From a virus: 58,612 nt of DNA. Below the pieces are notes generated by a model. That model was not told the DNA's origin and made no database searches. It saw nothing but the letters and a program-made list of their open reading frames with translations. The DNA is taken from the IMG/VR virus record IMGVR_UViG_3300027833_000058, positions 1 through 58,612 of that record. One strand, 5' to 3'. The position numbers were made by a program, and so were the translations under genes. Within the stretch, counting starts at the first letter, position 1. Each line of letters opens with the position of its first letter. Shown here piece after piece: positions 24,171 through 33,560 of the stretch.

Positions 24171-24195
24171 AGTATACTCCTATTTCATTTAATTA

Positions 24196-24224
24196 ATTAT
24201 AATACTGAATTGTGAAAATGTCAA
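24196..24224 (-). promoter_or_regulatory. early promoter for mazG
   Basis: TGTTGACA, 17 bp, TATAAT on the minus strand, 26 bases before the mazG start. Confidence 0.8.
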
Positions 24225-24227
24225 CAA

Positions 24228-24428
24228 TTAATCTTCAATTCGTCGTTGCCAATTTGCCGTAGGGTCTCTACTAATACCTCGAGTAGCAAGTTGGTCTCTA
24301 ACATTTAACTTTTCCACCTTTAGTTTTTTAACAAACTCTTCAGGTGCTTTTTCAGCTTCAGCAGCTTCAATTAGTGCATGAAGCTTTTCGTGCCGTGCTG
24401 CTAGTGCTTCTAGTTCTTCAATATTCAT
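24228..24428 (-). CDS. 66-residue helical hairpin protein, DUF465-like
   Basis: EELEALAARHEKLHALIEAA followed by FVKKLKVEKLNVRDQLA resembles the short antiparallel coiled coil of DUF465/YdcH proteins (H-x-x-L, then LKxxKLxLKDxI). Function of that family is unknown. It is the next gene after the DNA polymerase. Confidence 0.55.
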   Translation of the reverse strand: MNIEELEALAARHEKLHALIEAAEAEKAPEEFVKKLKVEKLNVRDQLATRGISRDPTANWQRRIED

Positions 24429-24437
24429 TTTGTACTC

Positions 24438-26981
24438 CTATACAAAGAAATCATCAAGTGTTGCAATTTTTACTGCAGACCAACCAACTGCTTCTAGGAT
24501 AGCTTCTAGAGGCGATAGGAATACTTTTTCAAATTGCTTTTCGTAGTCAATATAATCGTGTAAACCAAATTCTTTAGGAAGAACACCTGGAAACGAGATG
24601 ATGTTTTCTTTAATCGGGTTTGGTGTTTTTAGATAGCAGAATTTGATCTTGTCGCCACCTGATATAGATGTAAACTTTTTAGTTAGACCATTTTCATTTA
24701 GATAGTAATTAAACAAGATACAACCACGAACGTGCATTGGGCAACCTTTCTTATATAGATTACCACGATCGCGATACTTATCAATGTTATCAGTACCAGA
24801 GTTGCGGCCAATATCTTCTGGAGGAAGCTTATAGAATTCTTGTCTGAAGTCTTCGATAAACTTTTGAACTGCAGCTTCATCGCCATTCATAATAACTGAG
24901 AACGATTGCTTTAGTTTGTTACGACATACTTCTGGTGTAGAAGACCGTACAGACTCAAGACCTGTTACAGAAATCTTTGGTTCTTCGTAGTGAACACCTT
25001 CTGAGTTGAGAGTATTCATAATGTAACGCTTCTTAGCAATGAACACAGATTTATCAGTAATCTTTTCTCGTTTCATTACCATCGCTTGACGATAAGAACC
25101 CATCTTAGATGCAAGTTCGATATAACCATTTTCGATTACTTCTTCGATTTTAGAAGAGCAAACTTTATCAAGGAACTCTTCGCCTTGCTTACGGCTTATA
25201 TCTGTTGTACCGAAAGATGCTTTAACTAGTGGACCAAAGTCAACATAGATTGAATCGGTATCGATATATACGATATAGTCTTTGTCGTTTGTTTTGAGTA
25301 TCTTATTAAGATATGTGTTTACAGAGTTTTGTGCATATCGAATAGATAACTGACCTGATGTTGTAATAGCTTCGGCCATGTCATTAATATAATACAAGAA
25401 GTAAATATTAGCAGTAGCACCATAAAGAGAGTTCATAGCAATCTTGATAGCCATTTGCTGGTTATGTAGATTGTTTGCTTCACGTTTAAGAGCAGCTTTA
25501 TGAGTAGGATCAGTAGCATTCTCAAGTTCTTGTTCGACACCAAGCATCTTCTTCTTGATTACAGAACGGTTACCGTAATATTCATCAATGATTTCAGGAA
25601 TAACACCTTTGAATTCATTTGTAAAACATGCGCCGTTTGCTGCAACTGATACAGACTTATCATCATTTTGATAATTGCCGCCGAGTACCATATCTTGAGA
25701 TACGTATTCACGACGATCATCAATATAAGTTTCTGGTGACATATTATATTGTAACATTAAGTGTGGATACAGAGAGTTAAGATCGAATGATACAATCCAA
25801 GGATGCATACCAACCTTTGGACTTTTAACATAACCACCTACGAGTTCACCTGCTCGAGCACCAGGACCACCTTTAAGTGGTGGGACACGACCTTCTTCGA
25901 TAAGTTTACGATATAGAGTTGTTTCCCATATGCCAACTGTACCGAATGCATCATTAAAGTTTACACCGCCACCATAAGCAACAGTCATAACTAGAGATAA
26001 CAAACCAGTTTCATCTTCAAAGCGTTGAATAAGCCACGTGTCTTTAAGGTTATAATCGAGATATAGTTGTGGGTTTTGTTCATACAATTCAGTAAGTGTA
26101 CCATACTCTGAGTAATCAAGTTTCTTTTCACCGAGTACTACATTAGCAATATGGTCTAGCTTCCAGGATTCTTGTGGGCCATACTTATAACCAAACTTCT
26201 TGAATGCATCCATATAATCGACTACAGCAACACCAGATATTTCATATGTTTGCTGCATCTTACCAAAGAATTCACGACCTGTTTGACGAATAGATCGCCA
26301 AGGAGAAAGATCTCGTGCAAACTCTTCGCCGAATAGACGAGACATACGTGTTATAATATATTGAATATCGAAGTAAGCTACGTTCCAGCCGGTTACAATA
26401 TCAGGATAATCATTACACCACAATTGTCTGAACCTACGAAGCAATGCTTCTTCAGTATCAAACTTCATAAAGTGAATGTTATCTGGATCGATATCAAGTA
26501 ACGTTTGTGATTTGTCGTAGTCTTTACGACCGAGTAGATGGTAATCATCAGACTTAGAAGATTTAAAAGCAATCGATGTGATTTCTTTATCAGCAGAATT
26601 CATATCAGGATAGCCGTCAGCAATATCAACCTCGATATCGAAAGAAACAATGTTTACTTTAGAAACATCGTAATTGACTTTACCTGGATATTTTTGCTGA
26701 ATGAACTGTGCTACGTAATTAGTGGAACCACCAATTTCAAAGCCGTGAACATCTTTATACTGTTCAATCCAATCTTTAGCCTCTCGCATAGTATCCATAA
26801 CAACAGAAGTCATAGGACGACCAGTTGTAAGAGATTTATGTTGGCTGGTACCAGATTTATCGCCACCGACAAATAAGGTAGGTGAGAACTTTACTTTACG
26901 TTCAAATCGCTTGTTATTTTCATAACCGCGCCATAATATGTTGTTGCCGTATCGCTCGACAGATGTGTAAAAGCTAGACAT
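24438..26981 (-). CDS. 43: family B DNA polymerase, T4 gp43-like
   Basis: The protein has 847 residues in one uninterrupted frame. The 3'-5' exonuclease motifs are seen as VSFDIEVDI (Exo I, near residue 113) and [14 protein letters not shown] (Exo II). The polymerase motifs are [11 protein letters not shown] (motif A, near 400), [13 protein letters not shown] (motif B) and [11 protein letters not shown] (motif C, near 600). It is the replicative polymerase. AAGGAATATC precedes the start, and a promoter with an inverted repeat at its -35 lies upstream. Confidence 0.97.
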   Translation of the reverse strand: MSSFYTSVERYGNNILWRGYENNKRFERKVKFSPTLFVGGDKSGTSQHKSLTTGRPMTSVVMDTMREAKDWIEQYKDVHGFEIGGSTNYVAQFIQQKYPGKVNYDVSKVNIVSFDIEVDIADGYPDMNSADKEITSIAFKSSKSDDYHLLGRKDYDKSQTLLDIDPDNIHFMKFDTEEALLRRFRQLWCNDYPDIVTGWNVAYFDIQYIITRMSRLFGEEFARDLSPWRSIRQTGREFFGKMQQTYEISGVAVVDYMDAFKKFGYKYGPQESWKLDHIANVVLGEKKLDYSEYGTLTELYEQNPQLYLDYNLKDTWLIQRFEDETGLLSLVMTVAYGGGVNFNDAFGTVGIWETTLYRKLIEEGRVPPLKGGPGARAGELVGGYVKSPKVGMHPWIVSFDLNSLYPHLMLQYNMSPETYIDDRREYVSQDMVLGGNYQNDDKSVSVAANGACFTNEFKGVIPEIIDEYYGNRSVIKKKMLGVEQELENATDPTHKAALKREANNLHNQQMAIKIAMNSLYGATANIYFLYYINDMAEAITTSGQLSIRYAQNSVNTYLNKILKTNDKDYIVYIDTDSIYVDFGPLVKASFGTTDISRKQGEEFLDKVCSSKIEEVIENGYIELASKMGSYRQAMVMKREKITDKSVFIAKKRYIMNTLNSEGVHYEEPKISVTGLESVRSSTPEVCRNKLKQSFSVIMNGDEAAVQKFIEDFRQEFYKLPPEDIGRNSGTDNIDKYRDRGNLYKKGCPMHVRGCILFNYYLNENGLTKKFTSISGGDKIKFCYLKTPNPIKENIISFPGVLPKEFGLHDYIDYEKQFEKVFLSPLEAILEAVGWSAVKIATLDDFFV

Positions 26982-27008
26982 GATATTCCTTGTGATTCAA
27001 TATAATTC

Positions 27009-27037
27009 ATTATATAACAGTTTCTGTGATATGTACA
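27009..27037 (-). promoter_or_regulatory. promoter for gene 43
   Basis: TGTACA, 17 bp, TATAAT on the minus strand. The -35 lies inside an inverted repeat CTGTG-N7-CACAG that could be a regulatory site. Confidence 0.6.
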
Positions 27038-27040
27038 CAG

Positions 27041-27247
27041 TTATTTTCGTGGGTCTATCTGTGATTCGATTCCACCTTGCCTGTTGTCTTTAGCAATTAG
27101 CAAAGCCATTGATTGTATATCATCTAAGATATTTTGACAAGCACTCTCGTCAAAATCCGGGTGTTCATTTCTTTTACGATGAAGCTGCATAGCTTTATCA
27201 TGCATTACGTTTATTCGTTCTATAAGTTGCTCTATAGTATGGTTCAT
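27041..27247 (-). CDS. 68-residue helical protein of unknown function
   Basis: A charged helical protein (IEQLIERINVMHDKAMQLHRK) with GGAGCACA before ATG 27247. It sits between gp46 and gp43. No family is recognised. Confidence 0.55.
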   Translation of the reverse strand: MNHTIEQLIERINVMHDKAMQLHRKRNEHPDFDESACQNILDDIQSMALLIAKDNRQGGIESQIDPRK

Positions 27248-27254
27248 TGTGCTC

Positions 27255-28967
27255 CTACGCTGCTATTTGTGAGAAGTTTTTAATCTTATCAAACTTAACG
27301 TGGGACATAAACTTGTCGCCAAACTGATGGCCACGGTGTGAGATAACAAAGATGTTATCATCGGAGTTAAGATTATGTAGTGTATCAATCAACATTTCGA
27401 TACCAACACCATCAAGTGCACCATCTAAAGTTTCGTCTAAGATTAAGAGGTTAGTTGAGACTGAGTTACGTAGCTTAGCAACTGCTCGCCAAGACAACAT
27501 AATAGCCAACGTGATACGTAGCTTCTCACCTTCTGAGAATGAAGCATAAGAAAATGCATCACGGAAACGAGACTTAATTACTTCGTTAAAGTTTTCATCA
27601 AGCCTAAAGTCTACAAACAAATCAAATGCTTGAAGATACTTATTAATTAACTTATTCATTACAGGAACATATTGTTTAATGATCTTGGCTTTGATACCAC
27701 CATCTTTAAGCATTTGTGCTGTAACACTATTTACTTCTTTTTCTGCAAATAGTTCTGTTTGACGAGCATTGATTTCATTTAGAGTGTTACTATATTCTAA
27801 CAACTTAGTCATATCAACTGCTTCAGCTTCTTCTTCAGCCATATCTAATTCATTCTTATATGAAACTAATGCATTCTTAGCAACCTTGATTGTTGCACGT
27901 TGATCACCAATACCAAGATTAATATTACGCATTTTATCTTCAAGTTTTGAGATATCACCAAGACGATCATCGTACTCTTTAGATTTTACAGCCAGTTTCT
28001 CAAGCCCATCCATCAACTCAGTTACTTTAATATCTTTATCTGATATGATCCCTGCTTTGAAAGCTTGCTCAATACCTTGCTTACATGTAGGACAATCATC
28101 GTGATCCTTATAGAAAGATAACTCTTTTTGATGTGAACGCATTTGGCTTTCGATATCACGACGTAATGACTTAGCTTTTTCTGACTTCTTTTGCATATCA
28201 GGTTTATCTTTAATATCATCTAATACAGCTTCAAGCTCAACATTCTGTGTCTCAATAACAGCTTTAGCATTCTCAATATCTTTAAGGTGAGCACCCATCT
28301 TATCACGAATCTTTTCAGCTTCAACTTCTTTCATCTCACGAATAGAGTCATTATGATCTTTAGCCGCTTCGATACGAGTTTCAACCATATCTTTTTGGTA
28401 TCCGTTTTCTTTTATGCTTTCTTTATTAGAACTCACAATATCTTTCAATAACGTATTCATTGTACTAAACACTTGGATATCAAGAAGATCTTCAATAATT
28501 TCACGACGACCGTGTGCTGGTAGCTCCATAAAAGGAACGTATGTAGCACTACCAAGGATAACGATCTGTGTAAATGATTTATAGTTAAGCTTAAGAATGT
28601 TTTGTTCTAAGTAAGATTGATAATCTCTAACTGCAGCATCTTGGTCAATCAACACATCATTAAGAGCAATCTCAAAGAAGTTTGGCTTTATTCCACGCCT
28701 AATCTTATAGTTCTTTGCACCAATGTTAAACTCAATTTCTGTTTCGAGTTCTTTCTGATTAATAGAATTAACAAGCTGTGGCTTTGTAATCTTACGAAAT
28801 GGTTTACCATATAAAGCAAATGTTATTGCATCAAGCAATGTAGATTTGCCACTACCGTTTGAACCACTAATTAAAGTGGTCTTACTTTTATCTAACAGGA
28901 TCTCAGTCCAAGCATTACCCGATGATAAAACGTTTTTATAACGTACTTTCTTAAAATGAATCTTCAT
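27255..28967 (-). CDS. 46: recombination nuclease subunit gp46 (Rad50/SbcC-like)
   Basis: The protein has 570 residues. Walker A SGSNGSGKST is at 34-43. A long coiled coil carries the zinc-hook CPTC near residue 298. The ABC signature FSEGEKLR and Walker B LLILDETLDGALD are near the end. With gp47 it resects ends for recombination-dependent replication. Its start overlaps the gp47 stop as TAATG. Confidence 0.95.
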   Translation of the reverse strand: MKIHFKKVRYKNVLSSGNAWTEILLDKSKTTLISGSNGSGKSTLLDAITFALYGKPFRKITKPQLVNSINQKELETEIEFNIGAKNYKIRRGIKPNFFEIALNDVLIDQDAAVRDYQSYLEQNILKLNYKSFTQIVILGSATYVPFMELPAHGRREIIEDLLDIQVFSTMNTLLKDIVSSNKESIKENGYQKDMVETRIEAAKDHNDSIREMKEVEAEKIRDKMGAHLKDIENAKAVIETQNVELEAVLDDIKDKPDMQKKSEKAKSLRRDIESQMRSHQKELSFYKDHDDCPTCKQGIEQAFKAGIISDKDIKVTELMDGLEKLAVKSKEYDDRLGDISKLEDKMRNINLGIGDQRATIKVAKNALVSYKNELDMAEEEAEAVDMTKLLEYSNTLNEINARQTELFAEKEVNSVTAQMLKDGGIKAKIIKQYVPVMNKLINKYLQAFDLFVDFRLDENFNEVIKSRFRDAFSYASFSEGEKLRITLAIMLSWRAVAKLRNSVSTNLLILDETLDGALDGVGIEMLIDTLHNLNSDDNIFVISHRGHQFGDKFMSHVKFDKIKNFSQIAA

Positions 28968-30028
28968 TATATATTCTGTGCCTCTACATAAAGTTCGTCA
29001 ATTAATCGTTTAATTTGTATCTTATCAACTTTTGTTTCTAAAGAGTTAATATAGTCATGCAAGATATCTTTTGTATCTTTAGTTTCATCTAACATTTCAT
29101 CAAGACCTTCAGACTCTAAACTAAGAGAATCTTCGATAGCTTTAACATCGGCTGCACCAGCATCAGTCAACTTATTTAGGAACAAGTCATAGATGTATGG
29201 ATTAGTTCTGTTCTTAACAATAACTTTAATAAACGTATCTTTAAGAGCGCTTACATCCAAGTTAGCAATATCTTCGATAGTCATATCAGCATCATCATAT
29301 TCAATTTTATGGAAGATAACGTTAGGATTTAAAATCCATTCTAACTCACGGGTTTCTGTATCTAATACACGGAAGCCACGTTTGCCCTGATGATCTGACC
29401 AAGTCATTTCGTAAGGAGAACCAAGATATGAAATATTGTTATATGTAGATGGATGATGGAAGTGACCTGAGTACACCGCTTCAAAGTTTGTAAATACATC
29501 TCTTGTTAAACCGTGATCACACAAGTGGCCTTTATCCATTTCAAAGCCTTGAATAGAAAAGTGGCCCATACACATATCAGCATCAGACTCACGAATATCT
29601 TTCATCATATCTTTATAGTTACTATTATTAATCCAAGGAACCATCAAGAATTTTGTAGATCCAAGAGTAAGTTCTGCACATTTATCTTCGTAAATATTAA
29701 AATTGTTATACTCACGTAATAGCAAATTCATAGAGTTTACTTCATTCGTGTTTGTATAATATGTTGTATGATTACCTACTAGTGCATGATATTCAATACC
29801 GCGATTAGCGATTTGATCAAAGAAGAACTTCTTACCACGCTCTAGTGATACATAGTTGATAAACTTACGACGATCGAAAGTATCACCAAGATCAAATATG
29901 ATTTTAATATCATGTTCATCAATATAAGGAAAGAACACCTCTGAGAAGAAACGTTCTTGATGATCTAAAAATAATTTAGAATCACCACGAACACCGATAT
30001 GCATATCTGTTACAATTGCTATTTTCAA
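28967..30028 (-). CDS. 47: recombination nuclease subunit gp47 (Mre11/SbcD-like)
   Basis: The protein has 353 residues. Metallophosphoesterase motifs are visible in order: TDMHIG (D8, H10), LGDTFDRR, LVGNHTTYY and SGHFHHPSTY. It is the nuclease partner of gp46, stoichiometrically coupled by the TAATG junction. Confidence 0.95.
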   Translation of the reverse strand: MKIAIVTDMHIGVRGDSKLFLDHQERFFSEVFFPYIDEHDIKIIFDLGDTFDRRKFINYVSLERGKKFFFDQIANRGIEYHALVGNHTTYYTNTNEVNSMNLLLREYNNFNIYEDKCAELTLGSTKFLMVPWINNSNYKDMMKDIRESDADMCMGHFSIQGFEMDKGHLCDHGLTRDVFTNFEAVYSGHFHHPSTYNNISYLGSPYEMTWSDHQGKRGFRVLDTETRELEWILNPNVIFHKIEYDDADMTIEDIANLDVSALKDTFIKVIVKNRTNPYIYDLFLNKLTDAGAADVKAIEDSLSLESEGLDEMLDETKDTKDILHDYINSLETKVDKIQIKRLIDELYVEAQNI

Positions 30029-30037
30029 GATTTTATC

Positions 30038-30604
30038 CTATTTTGTTTTTGGGTCTGCATCTTTTTCTGTATTAGCGTCTTTTTCAATTTTATCAGCTTT
30101 TTTCTTAGCTTTGTCTCTTGCTAATTTATCTTCAAAGTCTTCAATAAAATCATTCATGTAATCTGCTGCTGTACTGAGATGAATATTAAGATCTTCACCA
30201 GAAGAGTATGTACCACCAGTAGTAATCATATGTTGAGAAGACTTGAAACGAATATACATTTGCTTCTTCTCTTTAGCGATTCTACGTAGGAAAGCATACC
30301 AGATAATTTGCGTAAAATATGCAAACGGATTCTGAGATTTTTCTTCATTAAAGTTCATTATATATAATAGACAGTTTTCGATACCGTCTGAGATCATATC
30401 TTCTTTATAAGAATATCCAGAGAAATTTGGTTTTGTTGCTAATCTTGTCGCTATCTGAAATATGCAAGTACCTATGTAATCTGGTACTCTTGGTCTTCCT
30501 TCACCTGCGTCTTCTGCTTCTCTGCAGAGTTGCTTGTATGCGACCAAAGCGTCAAGAAGGTCTCTGTTATTCACGTAATTGCGAGTGGCTCGTCTTTTTG
30601 CCAT
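30038..30604 (-). CDS. 55: late sigma factor, T4 gp55-like
   Basis: The start is placed at ATG 30604 (MAKRRATRNYVNN), because GGAGG of the ribosome site overlaps the longer start at 30619. The protein has 188 residues. DMISDGIENCLLYIMNFN and NPFAYFTQIIWYAFLRRIAKEKKQ correspond to sigma region 2 as in T4 gp55. The Lys-rich tail would reach the sliding clamp. It directs polymerase to TATAAATA boxes, at least ten of which occur in this window. Confidence 0.92.
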   Translation of the reverse strand: MAKRRATRNYVNNRDLLDALVAYKQLCREAEDAGEGRPRVPDYIGTCIFQIATRLATKPNFSGYSYKEDMISDGIENCLLYIMNFNEEKSQNPFAYFTQIIWYAFLRRIAKEKKQMYIRFKSSQHMITTGGTYSSGEDLNIHLSTAADYMNDFIEDFEDKLARDKAKKKADKIEKDANTEKDADPKTK

Positions 30605-30646
30605 TGGAAATACCTCCATTGATGTAGTTAAAATCTATTTAAATCT

Positions 30647-30675
30647 AATATAACACAGTTATGCACAGGTGTCAA
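30647..30675 (-). promoter_or_regulatory. early promoter for gene 55
   Basis: AGTTGACA, 17 bp, TATATT on the minus strand, 43 bases before the start of gene 55. Confidence 0.78.
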
Positions 30676-30721
30676 CTAGTTTGTTGAAAATAATTAATTT
30701 TAAAATAATTGAAAATAACAG

Positions 30722-30750
30722 TTGACAACCTTATCAAGTAGGTGTATAAT
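30722..30750 (+). promoter_or_regulatory. sigma70-type promoter antisense to uvsW
   Basis: AACAGTTGACA, 17 bp, TATAAT on the plus strand. It is followed at the likely start by the inverted repeat AGGATTATATCCT. No plus-strand gene lies downstream; it reads into the 3' end of uvsW on the opposite strand. Confidence 0.65.
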
Positions 30751-30786
30751 AGGATTATATCCTTTAAACCATTATAGTCCCAGTCA

Positions 30787-32280
30787 TTATATATCTACTG
30801 TGTAGACCTTAAAGTTAAACTGCTGGGTACCATATATCTCAATTCTCTTCTTAAAATGTTGTAAAGTATAGTTCTCGAATGATCCATGTGTCAAGTCATC
30901 AGTAATATCATATAGTGTAGCCTTATCGGCGTCGTTGCCCTTTCTTAGGGCACGACCAATTGATTGCAATACTTTGACTTCAGATTTAGAACCAGAAGCA
31001 AATATGATGTTATCAAGCTTCTTCAAATTTACACCTGTTGAGAATACTCCATAAGAAGCAAGGATGTTATGTTGTTTGATAGGATCATTTTCAATGAGAT
31101 GTCTGATGCGTTCTCGTTCATCACCCTTAGTAGCACCATATATGAAGTGCAGGTTTCTGCCTTCTTTTTGAAGCATAGGTTCTAAGATCTTTCCGTGTTT
31201 CTCAACAAGATCAAACAAGACTAAATTATTCTGTCCTTCGAGAGACCACAATAAATTTCTAATGAAAATATTTCTTTTGTCATTATTAACTAAGAATTCT
31301 CGCTCAGCAGGATAACGTTTCTGAGACTCTTTAATCTTCTTAAATTCTGTGTAAAAATTCTTACGAGCATCTTTACTATGTGAAAGAACAATTGCTTTAA
31401 TATTAAAATCAGCAACAGTACCAGCATCCATAAGATCTTTTGTAGTAACGTGACTACGAACAGAACCAAAACAACCCTCTAGAACAAGACGGTGTGTTTT
31501 ACTTTCTTCTGATTTTAAAGTACCGGTAAAGCCGTGACGATAATAACATTCATCAAGACCTTCCATAATTTTTTGAAGTGATTTAGCTTGGAATAAGTGT
31601 GCCTCATCTCCAAGCACAACTTTGAATTGGCTTAACCAATCTTTACCAACTTTCATTAGTGACTGCCAAGTTGATATAACTATAGGGGAAGATGTATTCT
31701 TATCAACACCACCTTGAATTTTATATATCATAGATGGGTCACAACCATAGTCCTGAAAATCACCGGCCATCTGATGCACCAACGAAATAGTTGGAACAAT
31801 AATCAATGTACGATGTTCAAATGCTCTATAGTAATGTTGTTGTATTAGATAGATAATTAATGATTTACCTGAAGATGTAGGAGATAATGATAATGATCTG
31901 TTATCTCTGATAGCATCTACGACATATTGATTTTGATAATCTCGTGGTGTGAATGGACAATTTACTTCTTTAGCCATCTCATATCCATAATCATCTGGAA
32001 CAGATTCACCATTCATTAAATGATCTGGAGCATTAAGCTGATAACCACGTTCTTCACAGAATTTTTTAAGGCGAGGAAATAGACCTACGTATAGAACAGG
32101 ACGCATTGGCTGATATAATCTAATTACACCATCCCACATACGATTCTTGTAAGCCGGGCTAAACTGATATCCAGCAGGTTTAAAAGAAAAGTAGTCTGAG
32201 AGTTCCATGCGAACACCAGAATCACCTGTCACAAGTAAGTGTACAGCATTCTTTTGTTCTACGTTTAGTACGTCTGGCAT
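30787..32280 (-). CDS. uvsW: DNA/RNA helicase UvsW
   Basis: The start is placed at ATG 32280 (MPDVLNVEQKNAVH), which has an AAAGGTGATC ribosome site; the frame extends upstream to 32304. The protein has 497 residues. SF2 motifs are SPTSSGKSLI (I), LGDEAH (II), TGTLK (III) and QSIGRALRKG (VI). UvsW dissolves R-loops and D-loops and drives the switch from origin- to recombination-dependent replication. Confidence 0.93.
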   Translation of the reverse strand: MPDVLNVEQKNAVHLLVTGDSGVRMELSDYFSFKPAGYQFSPAYKNRMWDGVIRLYQPMRPVLYVGLFPRLKKFCEERGYQLNAPDHLMNGESVPDDYGYEMAKEVNCPFTPRDYQNQYVVDAIRDNRSLSLSPTSSGKSLIIYLIQQHYYRAFEHRTLIIVPTISLVHQMAGDFQDYGCDPSMIYKIQGGVDKNTSSPIVISTWQSLMKVGKDWLSQFKVVLGDEAHLFQAKSLQKIMEGLDECYYRHGFTGTLKSEESKTHRLVLEGCFGSVRSHVTTKDLMDAGTVADFNIKAIVLSHSKDARKNFYTEFKKIKESQKRYPAEREFLVNNDKRNIFIRNLLWSLEGQNNLVLFDLVEKHGKILEPMLQKEGRNLHFIYGATKGDERERIRHLIENDPIKQHNILASYGVFSTGVNLKKLDNIIFASGSKSEVKVLQSIGRALRKGNDADKATLYDITDDLTHGSFENYTLQHFKKRIEIYGTQQFNFKVYTVDI

Positions 32281-32321
32281 ATGATCACCTTTATTCATTA
32301 TCAACTATATACTACTATTTA

Positions 32322-32759
32322 TTAGTATTCGCCATGTTGAAATTTCAGTATGGCAATCATGTTATTGATAATGAAGTTTCTGCTGTGGATAGTTTTTACA
32401 ATATCCTCTAGGAAATCAGCATTTGCTGTATGAAAATCAATTTTAAGACTCAGACGGATAATATCAGCATCTGCTTGTAAATGCTTATCGAGATCTTGTC
32501 TAATGATTTTCTTTTGCTGCGGTTTCCATCCACGATCACGTAGATCTTCTTCAGCCATAGAACCATCAAGCCACTCACGTTTAGCAAGCTCAAGTTCTTT
32601 GTAATCATAACGAAGCTTCTTTACTTTCAAAGCTTCCTTATAATACATACCATAATACTTGTTGTGTAAGATGGGAATTTTCTTAGCTTCCCCACCGAGA
32701 TTTGATTCGTCGATCTTAACATCTTCAGCCCAGATCGCGCTAATTTCTTCAGTACTCAT
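32322..32759 (-). CDS. uvsY: recombination mediator UvsY
   Basis: I take ATG 32759 (MSTEEISAIWAEDV), with GAGGA upstream. The protein has 145 residues, the size of T4 UvsY. KKIPILHNKYYGMYYKEALKV and KIDFHTANADFLEDIV match the T4 pattern, with a helical C-terminus. It loads UvsX onto gp32-covered DNA. An early promoter lies at 32796-32824. Confidence 0.82.
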   Translation of the reverse strand: MSTEEISAIWAEDVKIDESNLGGEAKKIPILHNKYYGMYYKEALKVKKLRYDYKELELAKREWLDGSMAEEDLRDRGWKPQQKKIIRQDLDKHLQADADIIRLSLKIDFHTANADFLEDIVKTIHSRNFIINNMIAILKFQHGEY

Positions 32760-32795
32760 TATAACTATTCCTCTATTCACGTCACTTTATAATAT

Positions 32796-32824
32796 ATTAT
32801 AACACAGGAATGCACTAATGTCAA
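32796..32824 (-). promoter_or_regulatory. early promoter for uvsY
   Basis: CTTGACA, 17 bp, TATAAT on the minus strand. The spacer resembles that of the gene 55 promoter (GTGCAT then CTGTGT). Confidence 0.8.
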
Positions 32825-33309
32825 GGCATTTTTTCAAAGCTCATATTTGTATATCTGAAAGTAACGTTAACTTCTGGGTATTGAACATCAGTATTCGTTA
32901 CGTCTAGAGGAACACCACTGATGGATGTTGGAAAGGCTTCTGTGAAAGTAAATTTAAGATTTCCAATTCTAGCACTATTCTCAATTATGACTGATATATC
33001 AGATCTCTCGCCTGCCTTACTAGCTTGTAGGTCAGCTCTTTGTTTGGTATTTTCAGGAGTACCCATTCCTTCCATCCACCTTAAAATCTCTTCATAATTA
33101 GACATGTTCTCATCTGCTATAAAGGAGAGGTCAAGATCTGCGTATTCCACGCGATCCGGTGTTTGATAAATACGATGAATAGGGGATTGCTGCTCTGGAG
33201 CATTCATACTAAGACTAGGCAAAGTTACCCTTTGTGTAAAAAATTCTACATGAGGGAGCCTATCTATAACGATCTTAAATGAGATCGGTGACAAATAATT
33301 TGTAATCAT
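32821..33309 (-). CDS. T4-type tail-tube or baseplate tube-fold protein
   Basis: The protein has 162 residues, the size of T4 gp19. PISFKIVIDRLPHVEFFTQRV, VTLPSLSMNAPEQQSP and YADLDLSFIADENMSNYEEI are the strands and loop typical of tail-tube and tube-initiator folds. In T4, uvsY also borders baseplate genes. It has a late box at 33348-33355. Which tube protein it is (gp19, gp48 or gp54 equivalent) cannot be decided. Confidence 0.7.
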   Translation of the reverse strand: MITNYLSPISFKIVIDRLPHVEFFTQRVTLPSLSMNAPEQQSPIHRIYQTPDRVEYADLDLSFIADENMSNYEEILRWMEGMGTPENTKQRADLQASKAGERSDISVIIENSARIGNLKFTFTEAFPTSISGVPLDVTNTDVQYPEVNVTFRYTNMSFEKMP

Positions 33310-33322
33310 TCTAAATTTCCTA

Positions 33323-33359
33323 TTGACATTATGTTAAGCTTATGGTATATTTATAAATA
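33323..33359. promoter_or_regulatory. bidirectional late promoter nested in an early promoter
   Basis: The palindrome TATTTATAAATA (33348-33359) holds a late box on each strand: minus for the tail-tube gene and plus for the 23-residue frame. On the plus strand TTGACA (33323-33328), 17 bp, TATATT (33346-33351) overlaps it. Confidence 0.65.
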
Positions 33360-33387
33360 CAACACCTGATCAATGGTAGGAAAGCAC

Positions 33388-33459
33388 ATGTCTGACGAAA
33401 AACCAATAGGTTATGATGACCCTTTTGATGACTGTACACATTGGCTGGGTAAAATATAA
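33388..33459 (+). CDS. possible 23-residue acidic peptide
   Basis: ATG 33388 has AGGAAAGC upstream and encodes MSDEKPIGYDDPFDDCTHW plus LGKI. It lies downstream of two plus-strand promoters. It is too short for family assignment. Confidence 0.4.
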   Translation: MSDEKPIGYDDPFDDCTHWLGKI

Positions 33460-33503
33460 TATAAAGGAATATATATAATGATGAAATTAAATGAAAATAA
33501 CTG

Positions 33504-33532
33504 TTGACATTACTGTGTCTATGGTATAGAAT
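33504..33532 (+). promoter_or_regulatory. early promoter for gene 39
   Basis: ATAACTGTTGACA, 17 bp, TAGAAT. It shares its long upstream element with the promoters at 35633 and 48253. Confidence 0.75.
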
Positions 33533-33560
33533 GGCTATATAAATTAATGGAGATTAAGCT

